Of a stretch of 64,000 nt of DNA, positions 17,880 to 26,260 are shown piece by piece (the first letter of the stretch is position 1; each line of letters opens with the position of its first letter). The position numbers and the translations under genes were made by a program. The notes under the pieces are model-generated. The model ran no database searches. It worked only from the letters and a program-made list of their open reading frames with translations, and was not told the origin of the DNA. Source of the DNA: Brachybacterium vulturis (GTDB lineage: Bacteria > Actinomycetota > Actinomycetes > Actinomycetales > Dermabacteraceae); contig NZ_CP023563.1 of NCBI RefSeq assembly GCF_002407185.1, positions 434,001 through 498,000 on the forward strand, given 5' to 3'.

Positions 17880-18632
17880 TCAGCCGTTCTCCCCGGCGAG
17901 CCAGCGGATTGCACCGTCGAAGAGCTGGCCGTAGCCGGCCCACTCCATGAACTCCTCGGGGGCCCAGTGCGGGGAGATATCGGAGGCGAAGGCGAGCGTG
18001 CGGCCGCCCCCTTCCTCGATCACGGCGAGCAGCGGGCGGCCTTCGACCTCGGCGAGGACGGTGGCCCCCTCCTTGGCGGCGAGGTCTTGGTAGCCGAGCA
18101 GGATCGGCCAGGTCGCGTCGAGGCCCGCAGTGACGGGGTGCTCGACGTCAGTGAGGGTGCCGTTGACACCCTGCGGGGACTCGATGCGGTCGTCCCAGCG
18201 GGAGATGCTGACGGGAAGGATCTCCTCGATGGCGGTCCCAGCGTATGCGGCCTTTCCTTCGAAGCCCTGGAAGGAGAGGTAGCCGCCGGCCATCATGAGT
18301 CCGCCGCCGTCGCGCACCCAGTCACGCAGCAGGTGGAGACGATTGGGGGCGGGGCGGCCCCGCTCGAAGACCTGCGGGGAGAGCAGGAGGGTGTTGGCAC
18401 CGATGTCCGAGAGGATGACGACGTCGTAGGCATCGAGCTCCTCACGGGTCTGCGGGAAGAATTCCGCGACATCGTGCGAGCGCAGGTGGGTGACGTCGTG
18501 CTCGCGCTCGGCGAGGACCTCGAGGAGCTTGGCACAGCCGATGGCGACCTGGGTGTGGGAAAAGGGGTCGTACCCCTTGTGGTCGATGACGGCGCTCACC
18601 CAGGATTCACCGGCGAGTAGGACACGAGACAT
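17880..18632 (-). CDS. Class I glutamine amidotransferase-like protein of unknown function
   Basis: A 250-residue cytoplasmic protein with the flavodoxin-like fold of GATase1-like/ThuA-like proteins: LLAGESWVSAVIDHKGYDPF at the N-terminus, YDVVILSDIGANTLLL, then GGGLMMAGGYLSFQGF around residues 115-130, where a true class I GATase carries its Cys nucleophile. No Cys is present there, so amidotransferase activity is doubtful and a lyase/isomerase or binding role is more likely. LAFASDISPHWAPEEFMEW provides late His and Glu residues. It is transcribed first in the operon with the PfkB kinase and divergent from the LacI gene. GGAGG precedes the ATG. The function within a sugar or nucleoside pathway is inferred from context only. 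Confidence 0.7.
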   Translation of the reverse strand: MSRVLLAGESWVSAVIDHKGYDPFSHTQVAIGCAKLLEVLAEREHDVTHLRSHDVAEFFPQTREELDAYDVVILSDIGANTLLLSPQVFERGRPAPNRLHLLRDWVRDGGGLMMAGGYLSFQGFEGKAAYAGTAIEEILPVSISRWDDRIESPQGVNGTLTDVEHPVTAGLDATWPILLGYQDLAAKEGATVLAEVEGRPLLAVIEEGGGRTLAFASDISPHWAPEEFMEWAGYGQLFDGAIRWLAGENG

Positions 18633-18666
18633 GCGACGACCTCCGTTGACAGACCTTACACAACGC

Positions 18667-18684
18667 TTTGCGCAACGTTGCTCT
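18667..18684. promoter_or_regulatory. LacI-type operator of the TTGCGCAAC group, site a
   Basis: TTTGCGCAACGTTGCTCT contains GCAACGTTGC, a perfect 10-bp palindrome with central CG. It lies between the divergent GATase-like and LacI genes. Sites b (19875) and c (23432) share TTGCGCAACG. Probable target of the LacI protein encoded at 18761. Confidence 0.65.
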
Positions 18685-18760
18685 AAGTGAGGCTAGCTGG
18701 GGTCGCCATCGTGCGCAAGCCCCCGTACACTGACGATCCCGCCCCCGGAAGGAGCCCCTG

Positions 18761-19741
18761 GTGTCGATCTCAGCCGTTGCGAGAGCAGCCGATCTCTCCG
18801 TCTCCACGGTGTCGCGGTACCTCCGAGGGGAGTTGCGGGTCAACCCGGACACGGAGGCCCGCATTCTCGGCGCCATGGAGCACACGGGATTCGAGTCGCC
18901 TCGCCTCGGGCTGCGCCGCCTGGCGCTCATCGTCCCAGAGCTGGCTAACCCCTACTTCTCCCAGCTGGCCCAGGCGATCGCCAATGCCACTGCCTCACGG
19001 GGGCTCGGCCTCCAGGTCCTGGTCTCCAACGGGCTCGCCTCCCGGGAGACCGCGCTCATGGCGGAGTGTGCCGCATCCCCCGAGGTGGACGGCGTGATGC
19101 TGGTGTCGATGACCGGCCGCGCCAGCCCTCTCCGCTCCTTGCCCGGGGACTTCCCGGTGGTGATCCTCGATGAGCGCATCCATGACGAGTCGAGCCGTCC
19201 CTTCGTGGGCGTCGACAACTTCGGCGGTGCCTACCAGGCCACCTCGTACCTGCTCAGCCGCGGCCACACGTCAATCGTCCACGCCGCCGGCCCATCCACT
19301 CTCGACTCCGCCCGGGACCGTCTCGAGGGATACCGGACCGCGCTCCGCGACCGAGGCATCGAGGCGGACCCGAACCTGATCATCGAGGGCCCCTATGCAG
19401 AAGCCTTCGGTGAGAGCGTGCTGACGAGGTTGCTGCGCCTCGACGATGCGCCCACGGCCGTGTTCTGCGGCAGCGATATCGTCGCGATCGGAATGATCGC
19501 GGCCGCGCCGATGTATGGAGTCAGCATCCCTCGCGATCTCTCGCTGGTCGGCTTCGACGGAATCCCGCAGGGCGAATGGGTCACCCCCCGCCTGACCACG
19601 GTGACGCAGCCCATCGAGGCGCTCGCACGTCGCGTGCTGGAGACGATCGAGTCCGGCCCGACCAGCGGGCAGGCGGCCGAGGTGCGACTGCCGATGCAGA
19701 TTCGGGTCGCCGGGTCCGTCGCTCCACCGCCGACCCGTTGA
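18761..19741 (+). CDS. LacI-family transcriptional regulator of the kinase/lactonase/ureohydrolase locus
   Basis: A 326-residue repressor. The helix-turn-helix is in the first 25 residues (ISAVARAADLSVSTVSRYLR), the hinge follows (RILGAMEHTGFE), and the periplasmic-binding-like effector domain begins ALIVPELANPYFSQLAQAIA, with DGVMLVSMTG, HTSIVHAAGPSTLDSARDRL and DLSLVGFDGIP. The start is GTG 18761 with AAGGAG seven bases upstream. It is divergent from the GATase-like/kinase operon. Three copies of a TTGCGCAAC-based site, one in its own promoter region and two before neighbouring genes, mark the likely regulon. The effector is unknown. Confidence 0.92.
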   Translation: MSISAVARAADLSVSTVSRYLRGELRVNPDTEARILGAMEHTGFESPRLGLRRLALIVPELANPYFSQLAQAIANATASRGLGLQVLVSNGLASRETALMAECAASPEVDGVMLVSMTGRASPLRSLPGDFPVVILDERIHDESSRPFVGVDNFGGAYQATSYLLSRGHTSIVHAAGPSTLDSARDRLEGYRTALRDRGIEADPNLIIEGPYAEAFGESVLTRLLRLDDAPTAVFCGSDIVAIGMIAAAPMYGVSIPRDLSLVGFDGIPQGEWVTPRLTTVTQPIEALARRVLETIESGPTSGQAAEVRLPMQIRVAGSVAPPPTR

Positions 19742-19874
19742 GAATCACCACTTCTCACCCACCTGCCGCCGGACGCACCACGACGCCCGGAAGCCGTGCG
19801 CGCGGAGCCTCCGCTTGTCCATTTCGGGAACCGCCCTGGCGTCGCACCAAAAAGTGAGGCAGAGTGGAGCCACA

Positions 19875-19894
19875 CGTTGCGCAACGATCGCGCA
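19875..19894. promoter_or_regulatory. LacI-type operator of the TTGCGCAAC group, site b
   Basis: CGTTGCGCAACG (19875-19886) is a perfect 12-bp palindrome, followed by ATCGCGCA, so TTGCGCAACG is preserved. It lies 20-40 bases upstream of the metallo-hydrolase start, where bound repressor would block transcription. Confidence 0.65.
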
Positions 19895-19913
19895 CAGATC
19901 AGGAGGCACCGCC

Positions 19914-20738
19914 ATGGGCGTCAAAATTCATCACATCGTGACGGGCGAGCTCGAGAGCGGCCTCGCCACCTCGGTGCTCAACTCGGGGATTCACCCGGAC
20001 ATCGCGCCGGAGGACCGACTGCCGTTCGGCTTCCGCGATGACATCGTCCGTAAGGACGGCTCCGTCCACTCCGGTGTCATGGTGCCCGTTCCCGTATGGC
20101 TGCTGGAGGGCACCGACACGAAGATCCTGGTGGACACAGGCCTGGGCGACATCGACGAGGTTGCGGAGATGCAGTCCCGCTATGGCGTGGACTATGTCGC
20201 GTCGCGCTCTGAGGACCAGGACCTCGTCGCCGGGCTCGCCGCCCACGGGGTCACGCCCGAGGAGATCGACGTCGTGATCCTCACGCACCTTCATTTCGAC
20301 CACGTCGGGAACAACGAACTCTTCCCCAACGCCAAGTTCATCGTGCAGAAGGAGGAGCTTCCGCAGGCAGAGAATCCTCCGCACTTCTGCATGTTCTACT
20401 ACCCCGAATATTCCTACAAGATCGACGCGGTCCGCGACCGGCTCGAGATCATCGACGGCGACGTCGAGATCGACCCGGCCGTGAAGCTCGTGAAGATCGG
20501 CGGGCACACCCCGGGCTGCATGGTCGTGATGGTGAAGACGGACGTGGGCACCGTCTGCCTGACCAGCGACATCATGTACAACTACAAGAACCTCGAGCTG
20601 AACTGGCCGATGGGCTCTTACTGGGACCTGCCCGAGCTCATGGAGGGCTACGACCGCTTGCACCGCGAAGCGGACATCATCATCCCCGAGCACGACTGGA
20701 AGTTCCTCGAGGAGCACCCCAGCGGCACCATCGGCTGA
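19914..20738 (+). CDS. Metallo-beta-lactamase-fold hydrolase, lactonase-like
   Basis: A 274-residue cytoplasmic metallo-hydrolase. The dinuclear zinc motif is HLHFDH at residues 125-130 (VVILTHLHFDHVGN), with further ligands GGHTPGC (His about 202), the Asp in TSDIMYN and IIPEHDW near the end. The layout and N-terminus are those of N-acyl-homoserine lactonase-like members that open lactone or cyclic amide rings. AGGAGG seven bases upstream fixes the ATG at 19914. It is monocistronic and ended by the hairpin at 20757. With an operator shared with the kinase and permease genes, a ring-opening step in catabolism of the imported compound is more likely than quorum quenching; this is inference. 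Confidence 0.85.
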   Translation: MGVKIHHIVTGELESGLATSVLNSGIHPDIAPEDRLPFGFRDDIVRKDGSVHSGVMVPVPVWLLEGTDTKILVDTGLGDIDEVAEMQSRYGVDYVASRSEDQDLVAGLAAHGVTPEEIDVVILTHLHFDHVGNNELFPNAKFIVQKEELPQAENPPHFCMFYYPEYSYKIDAVRDRLEIIDGDVEIDPAVKLVKIGGHTPGCMVVMVKTDVGTVCLTSDIMYNYKNLELNWPMGSYWDLPELMEGYDRLHREADIIIPEHDWKFLEEHPSGTIG

Positions 20739-20756
20739 CCCCGATCCGGCGAACGC

Positions 20757-20790
20757 GAAGGGCGTCGAGACTGCGGTCTCGACGCCCTTC
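20757..20790. terminator. Strong bidirectional hairpin terminator
   Basis: A perfect 15-bp stem, GAAGGGCGTCGAGAC and its complement around the loop TGCG, followed by CTTCT. It sits between the convergent lactonase-like and arginase-family genes. Confidence 0.85.
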
Positions 20791-20827
20791 CTTCTGTGCC
20801 TCCAAGCGTGTGCTGCGGAGGCACTCC

Positions 20828-21703
20828 TCAGGGGTTCAGCAGCGGCAGCCGGCGCAGCAGGGAGTGCAGCCGCACCGCCTCAGAGGAGACGAACTCAGAG
20901 ATGGTAAGGCCCACGAGTTCGCAACGCTCGGCAACGGCAGCGGCAGTGGCGACCGCGGTGTCCAGCGAGATCCCTCCTGCTTCGGGGGCCATACCGAAGG
21001 CGACCTCACCGCTGGTGATCACATCGAGGTCGAAGTGGATCGCGACCTTCGAGCAACCGGTCGCGGCGAGCCAGTCGAGAACGGCGATCACGAACGGGGT
21101 CTCCTCGGCCGGGGAGATCTGGTTGAGCTTCCATTCCTCGAGTGCCGCGGTGGGGTCCTGATCCGCCCAGGAGTGCGTTCCTACCAGCGCGAAGCGCTCG
21201 GCGGCCACGTGAATGCCGAGCTGGTCGAGGATCTCAGGGTCGCCGTGGCCCAGCAGGTGGGCAGCGGCCATGGTGTTGTACCCCTGGTTCCCGTCGGCAC
21301 CCGGCTGGTTACAATCAGGATGACTGTCGAGCCATAGGATTGCCAGGTCCTCGCCGTGTCGCTCCAGCAAATGAGCGAAGGGGGCGACGCTCACGGAGCA
21401 GTCTCCCCCGATCGTCACCACCCGATCTGCGTCCCGCTCGCGCAGGGTGTCCAGGACGAGGCGCTGCTGTCGGAGGATCTCCGGCTTGTCGACGATGCCG
21501 TCGACCACGCTCCCGTCACCGCCATCGGGATCGACCGGGATCCGCACGGCCTCGAGGGCGTCGGGCGCGAGCATCGCGGCCACCTGTCCACCGATACCGT
21601 AGGCGATCCGTCCCTCGGGGCGAGTCAGACCCGGGAGGAATTCCATGACGCCGTCAGGGTCTCCCCCGCGATACTGCGGCCAGTCCAGTCGGATCGTCGT
21701 CAT
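20828..21703 (-). CDS. Arginase/agmatinase-superfamily ureohydrolase with an altered metal site
   Basis: A 291-residue manganese ureohydrolase-like protein, which would hydrolyse a guanidino or formimino group. The fold motifs are TIGGDCSVSVAPFAHL (residues 97-112), WLDSHPDCN (124-132, D126-H128-D130) and HFDLDVI (D225-D227). Canonical arginases have GGDHS in the first motif; here the metal-binding His is Cys102. The third motif lacks the usual DP after the Asp pair. The typical substrate loop (GT/SH) is HSWA. The changes suggest one altered or lost metal site and an atypical substrate. It is the second gene after the NCS1 permease (87-base gap) behind operator site c. AGGAGG precedes the ATG. 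Confidence 0.8.
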   Translation of the reverse strand: MTTIRLDWPQYRGGDPDGVMEFLPGLTRPEGRIAYGIGGQVAAMLAPDALEAVRIPVDPDGGDGSVVDGIVDKPEILRQQRLVLDTLRERDADRVVTIGGDCSVSVAPFAHLLERHGEDLAILWLDSHPDCNQPGADGNQGYNTMAAAHLLGHGDPEILDQLGIHVAAERFALVGTHSWADQDPTAALEEWKLNQISPAEETPFVIAVLDWLAATGCSKVAIHFDLDVITSGEVAFGMAPEAGGISLDTAVATAAAVAERCELVGLTISEFVSSEAVRLHSLLRRLPLLNP

Positions 21704-21790
21704 GCCTCCGCCTCCTTACGATCGGGGCCGCCGGTGGCCGACAGCCGAAGACGCCAGCCGCCGCCGGAGCGGCGACCGGCGCGGTGCTCA

Positions 21791-23326
21791 TCAGCTGACG
21801 AGCTGATCCTCTTCCTCGACGCGTCGGTGGCCCTGGCTCAGGGCGTCGAGGGTGTTGATCGGTGCGCGACGCACCATCTCGAGCTCCTTGGCACGGTCCA
21901 AGTGGCGTGTGAGCACCAGGTACAGGCAGCCCGAGACGACGAGTCCGACGATGAACGAGAAGTCCGCTCCTCCCAGGGCCTCAGCCGCCGGCCCCGACCA
22001 GATGGAAGTACTGAAGAACGGGATCATGGCGACAAAGCCTACGGCGTAGCTGACGATTCCGGCCCGGCCCCAGCGGCCGTACATCCCTCCATCGGTGTCG
22101 AGGATGTCGGAGACGGACAGGACGCCCTTGCGCACCACGTAGTAGTCGATGAGGTTCACCGAGGTCCACGGGATGAGGAAGTAGACCAGCAGGGCCAGGA
22201 AGATCTCAAACGACCCCAGGATGCTGTTGGGGACGACAAGACTGCCGATGATGATGAGGACACCCGCGATCGAGAGGGTGCGCGCTCGCAGTGCGAAGGA
22301 GCTCACCAGCTCGCGGAATCCGTCGACGGCGGACAGCACGGCGACCGATCCGCTGTAAAGAGCGACCGCCACGGCATTCAAGCAGGTCAGCAACGAGACG
22401 ATCATGACGGGGACCGCGAGGCCCGGGGCGACGCTGTCTGCCAGGACTGCGAAGGCGCGGACGGTATCGACCATCGGGTCGTAGGCGGCGAGCGTCGCAC
22501 CCAGAACCTCGATCCAGATGGCCGAGGTGAGAGTTCCGACGAACACCGAGGCGGAGATCAGTTTTCCGGACATCTTCGCGGGAAGGTAGCGGGTGTAGTC
22601 GGAGACGACGGGCGCAATCGCCACCTGGAAGGTCGCCGATGCCGCGAACTGGAGCAGGAACGGCGCGAGCACGAAGTTCCCCTGGCCAAGCAGCTCACCG
22701 ATGGGCAGCTTGACGATCATCGCGACAGTGAGGAAGAGCAGCGTGGCCACCATCAAATACGACACGGTGGTCTCGGCGCGGAGCACGAGACGGTAGCCGA
22801 CGAGCGCCACCAGCAGCGCCACGACGCCCACAAGCACCTGAAGCAGGCTCATCGGCGCAGCCTCGACCACGCTGGCAACCGAGTTCGCGCCGGTCTGGAT
22901 GTAGAACAACGCAAACCCGAACTGCACGACAGCAGCGGCCGCGAGAGGGATCGCCGCGCCGCGCGAGCCGAACTGCGCGCGGGACTGGATCATCTGCGGC
23001 AGGCCCATGACGGGGCCCTGGGCGCCGTGGAACGCTTGGAAGAATGTGCCGAAAACGCTGCCCAGCACGATCGCGACGATCGACCAGGCGAGGTTCAGGC
23101 CCGTGAGCACGCCGAGCGTGCCGGTGGCGGCGGTGAGGAAGGAGGCGTTGAGCATGAACCAGAGCTGGGTCTGGGACGTCAGAGAGCCGTGCCGTTCGCG
23201 CGGAGGGACGTAGTCGAACGACCGGCCCTCGAGTACGGGAGTGGGGGGCCCCGTCCGCTCACCCGACGTAGGGACATCGGGATTCGGGCGGCCAGCGCCT
23301 CCGTCCTGACGAGGTGTTGTGTCCAT
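21791..23326 (-). CDS. NCS1-family nucleobase/hydantoin-type permease
   Basis: A 511-residue inner-membrane symporter, predicted 12 helices after a 45-residue hydrophilic N-terminus. Family features: SLTSQTQLWFMLNASFLTAA at helix 1, GPVMGLPQMIQSRAQFG in the helix 2-3 loop, PVVSDYTRYLP in the helix 6 region, WTSVNLIDYYVVRKG near the end. These are typical of cytosine permease/Mhp1-like transporters for nucleobases, allantoin or hydantoins. It is first in the operon with the ureohydrolase, and operator c lies about 105 bases upstream. GAGAGG precedes the ATG. The substrate is unknown but should be a small N-containing ring compound. Confidence 0.92.
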   Translation of the reverse strand: MDTTPRQDGGAGRPNPDVPTSGERTGPPTPVLEGRSFDYVPPRERHGSLTSQTQLWFMLNASFLTAATGTLGVLTGLNLAWSIVAIVLGSVFGTFFQAFHGAQGPVMGLPQMIQSRAQFGSRGAAIPLAAAAVVQFGFALFYIQTGANSVASVVEAAPMSLLQVLVGVVALLVALVGYRLVLRAETTVSYLMVATLLFLTVAMIVKLPIGELLGQGNFVLAPFLLQFAASATFQVAIAPVVSDYTRYLPAKMSGKLISASVFVGTLTSAIWIEVLGATLAAYDPMVDTVRAFAVLADSVAPGLAVPVMIVSLLTCLNAVAVALYSGSVAVLSAVDGFRELVSSFALRARTLSIAGVLIIIGSLVVPNSILGSFEIFLALLVYFLIPWTSVNLIDYYVVRKGVLSVSDILDTDGGMYGRWGRAGIVSYAVGFVAMIPFFSTSIWSGPAAEALGGADFSFIVGLVVSGCLYLVLTRHLDRAKELEMVRRAPINTLDALSQGHRRVEEEDQLVS

Positions 23327-23431
23327 GTGCTGCCTCTCTTCGTCGAGATGACGCCGGCAGTGCCGACGTCCTCAGCCCGGGTCTCCCACGACCTGCTCGG
23401 TCGATGTCCCGGCGTTGATGTCGGCACAGTA

Positions 23432-23449
23432 TTGCGCAACGTTGCGCAG
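23432..23449. promoter_or_regulatory. LacI-type operator of the TTGCGCAAC group, site c
   Basis: TTGCGCAACGTTGCGCAG contains TGCGCAACGTTGCGCA, a perfect 16-bp palindrome with central CG and the best example of the group. It lies upstream of the minus-strand permease-ureohydrolase operon. Confidence 0.7.
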
Positions 23450-23853
23450 TAGGCAACACCCTTCTTCTGCGTGAGATCGAAGCGGTGGTGGTTTGCGCGT
23501 CCAGATCAAGCCTGAGCCAGAGGAACGGAATCGAGTCTGCGAGCAACCGCGGGGGCTCCCGCAGCCGAGCGATTCGCGCCAGCGCTGCGGCGGCGTCCGC
23601 AAGTCCGGTATCGATCCGGTACGGATCATTGCGGGATCCGGCGGCCGTGGCGACGGCCTCGTCGTTAGCCGTGAGCGGCGCAGCAGACAGTGCGAATGGC
23701 GCGTCCGAGGTGCCGGCACGCTCAACTGATCTTCCGCGAACCTCCCCGATCATCACCTCGATCGTCGAGCAGACCACCGGAACCCGAGACACTGAGTAGA
23801 TGCGTCGCGTGAGCACCTTTTTCGATGAGAGCTCGGCAGGGCGCTGGCAGCCG
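23450..23853. other. Intergenic stretch without a supported gene
   Basis: About 400 bases between operator c and the terminator of the next gene. The minus frame around 23470-23800 has some coding-like residues (PYRIDTGLADAAAALARIA, then LREPPRLLADSIPF) but no good start or Shine-Dalgarno and no family I recognise. It may be a remnant. I see nothing firm. Confidence 0.4.
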
Positions 23854-23890
23854 AACGCCCTCCCTGCGGCGCAGCCGGAGGGAGGGCGTT
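23854..23890 (-). terminator. Hairpin terminator of the lipoprotein gene
   Basis: A perfect 12-bp stem AACGCCCTCCCT (23854-23865) with AGGGAGGGCGTT (23879-23890), about 30 bases past the stop of the minus-strand lipoprotein gene. Confidence 0.75.
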
Positions 23891-23922
23891 GAGGAATGCT
23901 CAGCGGCGGAGCAGACCAGTCG

Positions 23923-25029
23923 TCACATCGCCAGCGGCAGCAGGACGTATGCCTCGCAGCTGGCGGCATCGTCGCTGGTGATCAGGTGCGCGTCCGAGAG
24001 CAGGAACTTGCCGCCGGCCGGGATCATGTTCGGATACTCCGAGCCCCCGCCGGCGATCTCACCCGCATCATCGCGGCAGAGGATCTGGATGCGCGGGTCC
24101 TCCCAGTTCTCATCGGTCGTGTTCTGGATGAGGAACTGCGGATCGTCGGCCGACGCCTGGATCGGGGCGACACCTGCCCGTGCTTCGCTGTTGCTTCCAT
24201 AGTCGCTCACGCTCACCGTGGCCTCGACACGCGCCGGGGCGCTGCCTGCGGGGATCTCGAGCTGCGTACCGATCGGGAAAGTGGCGCCCTCTGTCCCGAG
24301 CTCCTCGACCTGCTCCTGGGAGACAATGAGGTTGTCCTCGTCGTCGTAGACGTTGTAGAGGACGGTGGCGAACTCGCCGGTCAGACCCTCATGCCTCACC
24401 ACCGCGCTCACCCAGACGTAGTCACCGTCGACAGCGATCCCGGACTCGAGCACCTCGATCTCGCCCGGGGCCGCGACGGAGTCGGCCGCATCAGCGGGAA
24501 CCTCCGCTGACGTCTGCTCAAGGGCTACGGTCCCGGACTCCCCCAGGGCCGAGACCTCGTAGCTAATCTTCCCGTCCTCGTAGGTGAAGTCCTTGGTGTC
24601 CGCACTGGAGGCCAGGAGCTCAGCGCGGGTACGGCTGTGGTCATTGGTGGAGGTCCACGCATGCGAGCCCTCGGCCTCGGGAGCCTCGTACGTCCCCACC
24701 CAGTAGAGCCTCGAGTCCGGGCTCCCGTCCTGCGGCACCCAATCGATGGTCATCGCTGTACCCGCGATGGTCGCCCGCTGCACGAAGACGCTGTCCTCGG
24801 TGGAATGCCAGACGCCGGTGAGATCAGGCGCCTCAGCCTTGCCCTCAGCGGGCTCGGCCGCTTCGCTCGCACCCGCAGCAGCCGAGTTCACCGGAGCTTC
24901 CGGAGCGTCCGTCGAGCCGCAGGCAGCGAGCGTTCCTGCGAACACGACCGCAAGCACGACGCCACCCGCACGACGACCAAGGCGGCGGCGCACGGAGTCA
25001 GCCCGGTCGCCCACAGTGGTCAGAGTCAT
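23923..25029 (-). CDS. Secreted lipoprotein of unknown function
   Basis: A 368-residue lipoprotein. The signal is RRAGGVVLAVVFAGTLAACG with lipobox LAAC (Cys about 37), followed by an Ala/Glu-rich linker to about residue 65. Residues 70-180 begin DLTGVWHSTEDSVFVQ and read like a lipocalin-like beta-barrel, as in small-molecule or cell-envelope sensing lipoproteins. Residues 190-368 form a second beta-sandwich (VLYNVYDDEDNLIVSQEQVE, YPNMIPAGGKFLLSD), reminiscent of the FxLYD/Ig-like repeats in Gram-positive surface proteins. I do not recognise a specific family. It is monocistronic with its own terminator. Base use is like the core genome, so it probably marks the edge of the accessory region. 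Confidence 0.8.
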   Translation of the reverse strand: MTLTTVGDRADSVRRRLGRRAGGVVLAVVFAGTLAACGSTDAPEAPVNSAAAGASEAAEPAEGKAEAPDLTGVWHSTEDSVFVQRATIAGTAMTIDWVPQDGSPDSRLYWVGTYEAPEAEGSHAWTSTNDHSRTRAELLASSADTKDFTYEDGKISYEVSALGESGTVALEQTSAEVPADAADSVAAPGEIEVLESGIAVDGDYVWVSAVVRHEGLTGEFATVLYNVYDDEDNLIVSQEQVEELGTEGATFPIGTQLEIPAGSAPARVEATVSVSDYGSNSEARAGVAPIQASADDPQFLIQNTTDENWEDPRIQILCRDDAGEIAGGGSEYPNMIPAGGKFLLSDAHLITSDDAASCEAYVLLPLAM

Positions 25030-25222
25030 CTATTCCTCCAAGAGTTGGGCCCAGCGTGCAGGCGAGCAGTGCCGAGCCCACGCCGACACACAAGAAGATT
25101 GAACCATCAATTGTACAGGCGGCAAAAACATGCCCCGAGGGGCACGGAGTCAGTCGCGCTTCCTGTACCCCTCAGTAATCGTCCTTCTCGGTGAGCGCGA
25201 CCGTGCCGTGAGCTCTGTGATG

Positions 25223-26026
25223 CTAGAAGAGCTCCTGGAGCTCGGCGACATAGGTGGGATCGTCCGCGAGCGGCTGGGTCGGCGGGAGCACAGCGAGGAG
25301 CTGGTCGGCGATCATCTCGGCGCTCCACCATGCGGGGATCGAGGTGTCGGCGAAGTCGCGGGCGGGCTCGTCAGCGTCGTTCAGCGAGGTGTAGGCGATC
25401 CGGTCGAGGAACTCCTCGCGCGGGTGGCCGCCCGGAACCTCGCTCTGGCGGCCGACGAACATGCGCACACCGAGCCCGTTGGGCGACCACATCGCCACGA
25501 AGCGGATCCGGTGGTAGCCGCGCCGGTGCAGCACCGTGACGGCTTCGAGGACCTGGAGGCTGAACTGGGTGCCGGTGGCTGAGGGCGGGGAAGCAGCCTT
25601 GCTGTGCAAGTCGTCGTAGAGGGCGGTGGGCAGGGGGACCTCGAAATAGTGCTTCTCCCGTCTCGCCTCGAGGCGTGCGCGCAACTGTTCGCCGGTGAGG
25701 TCGAGGATGCGGATGTTCGAGGAGTCGACTGAGCGGACATCGGTGACGAGGTAGAGATGGGGGCCGGGAACCTGCTCAAGCGCCTCGATCTGGTTCGGCT
25801 CGAGCCAGAGGACGTCGCCCCGGCCCGCCCCGCCAAAGGCCTTGATCTCGATCAGCCGCTTCTCACCCGTGACGTCGTCGATGCTCTCGACGTCGACCTT
25901 GCTGCCGGGGATGTGGCGGGCGTCGGTGGCGGTGCGGCCGGCCGTGCGCTCGTGTGCGATGACGTAGGCGATCGCGCGATTCTCGGTCTCGTAGTTGGAC
26001 ATAGCGAGGAGCTTCTTCGGCGGCAT
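25223..26026 (-). CDS. DUF3883-like (nuclease-fold) protein, possible defence gene
   Basis: A 267-residue cytoplasmic protein. Residues 5-100 resemble DUF3883: ENRAIAYVIAHERTAGRTAT, then SKVDVESIDDV and EKRLIEIKAFGG, where the D-x...E-x-K spacing of a restriction-endonuclease-like fold can be seen (D/E around DVES, IEIK). Residues 130-267 (HYFEVPLPTALYDDLHSKAA, RIRFVAMWSPNGLGVRMFVG) are a second domain I do not recognise. The start is set at 26026 because similarity to the decayed copy at 16.7 kb (PPKKL.AM) extends upstream of the internal ATG at 26002 with codon-like changes. DUF3883 domains accompany BREX, restriction and other defence genes. It lies just downstream of the reverse transcriptase on the same strand, with a gap of about 235 bases, so coexpression is possible but not shown. 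Confidence 0.7.
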   Translation of the reverse strand: MPPKKLLAMSNYETENRAIAYVIAHERTAGRTATDARHIPGSKVDVESIDDVTGEKRLIEIKAFGGAGRGDVLWLEPNQIEALEQVPGPHLYLVTDVRSVDSSNIRILDLTGEQLRARLEARREKHYFEVPLPTALYDDLHSKAASPPSATGTQFSLQVLEAVTVLHRRGYHRIRFVAMWSPNGLGVRMFVGRQSEVPGGHPREEFLDRIAYTSLNDADEPARDFADTSIPAWWSAEMIADQLLAVLPPTQPLADDPTYVAELQELF

Positions 26027-26260
26027 GACAGGAGCGTGCCATGTGGGGCCCCACACGAGGGCGCCTTCGGGGAAATCGGTGTGCGGCGTCGCGCCGGCCC
26101 CGATTCACCGGAATTGGCGCCTTGTTCGGAGCCGCCCTTCACCGTGGCCGCCTCCAATTCCGCGAGCAGACAGCCGGAGATCGCCAGCACGGTGGGGTCG
26201 AGCCGAGGAGCGCTCTGCCCCAAAACGGCCGATTCTAGCCTTTACACGTATCGACATGAA

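Noticed and set aside
23259..23969. A 236-codon minus-strand frame upstream of the permease operon
   Set aside because: It crosses operator c and the lipoprotein terminator, lacks a ribosome-binding site and matches no family. Only a short central part looks coding-like.
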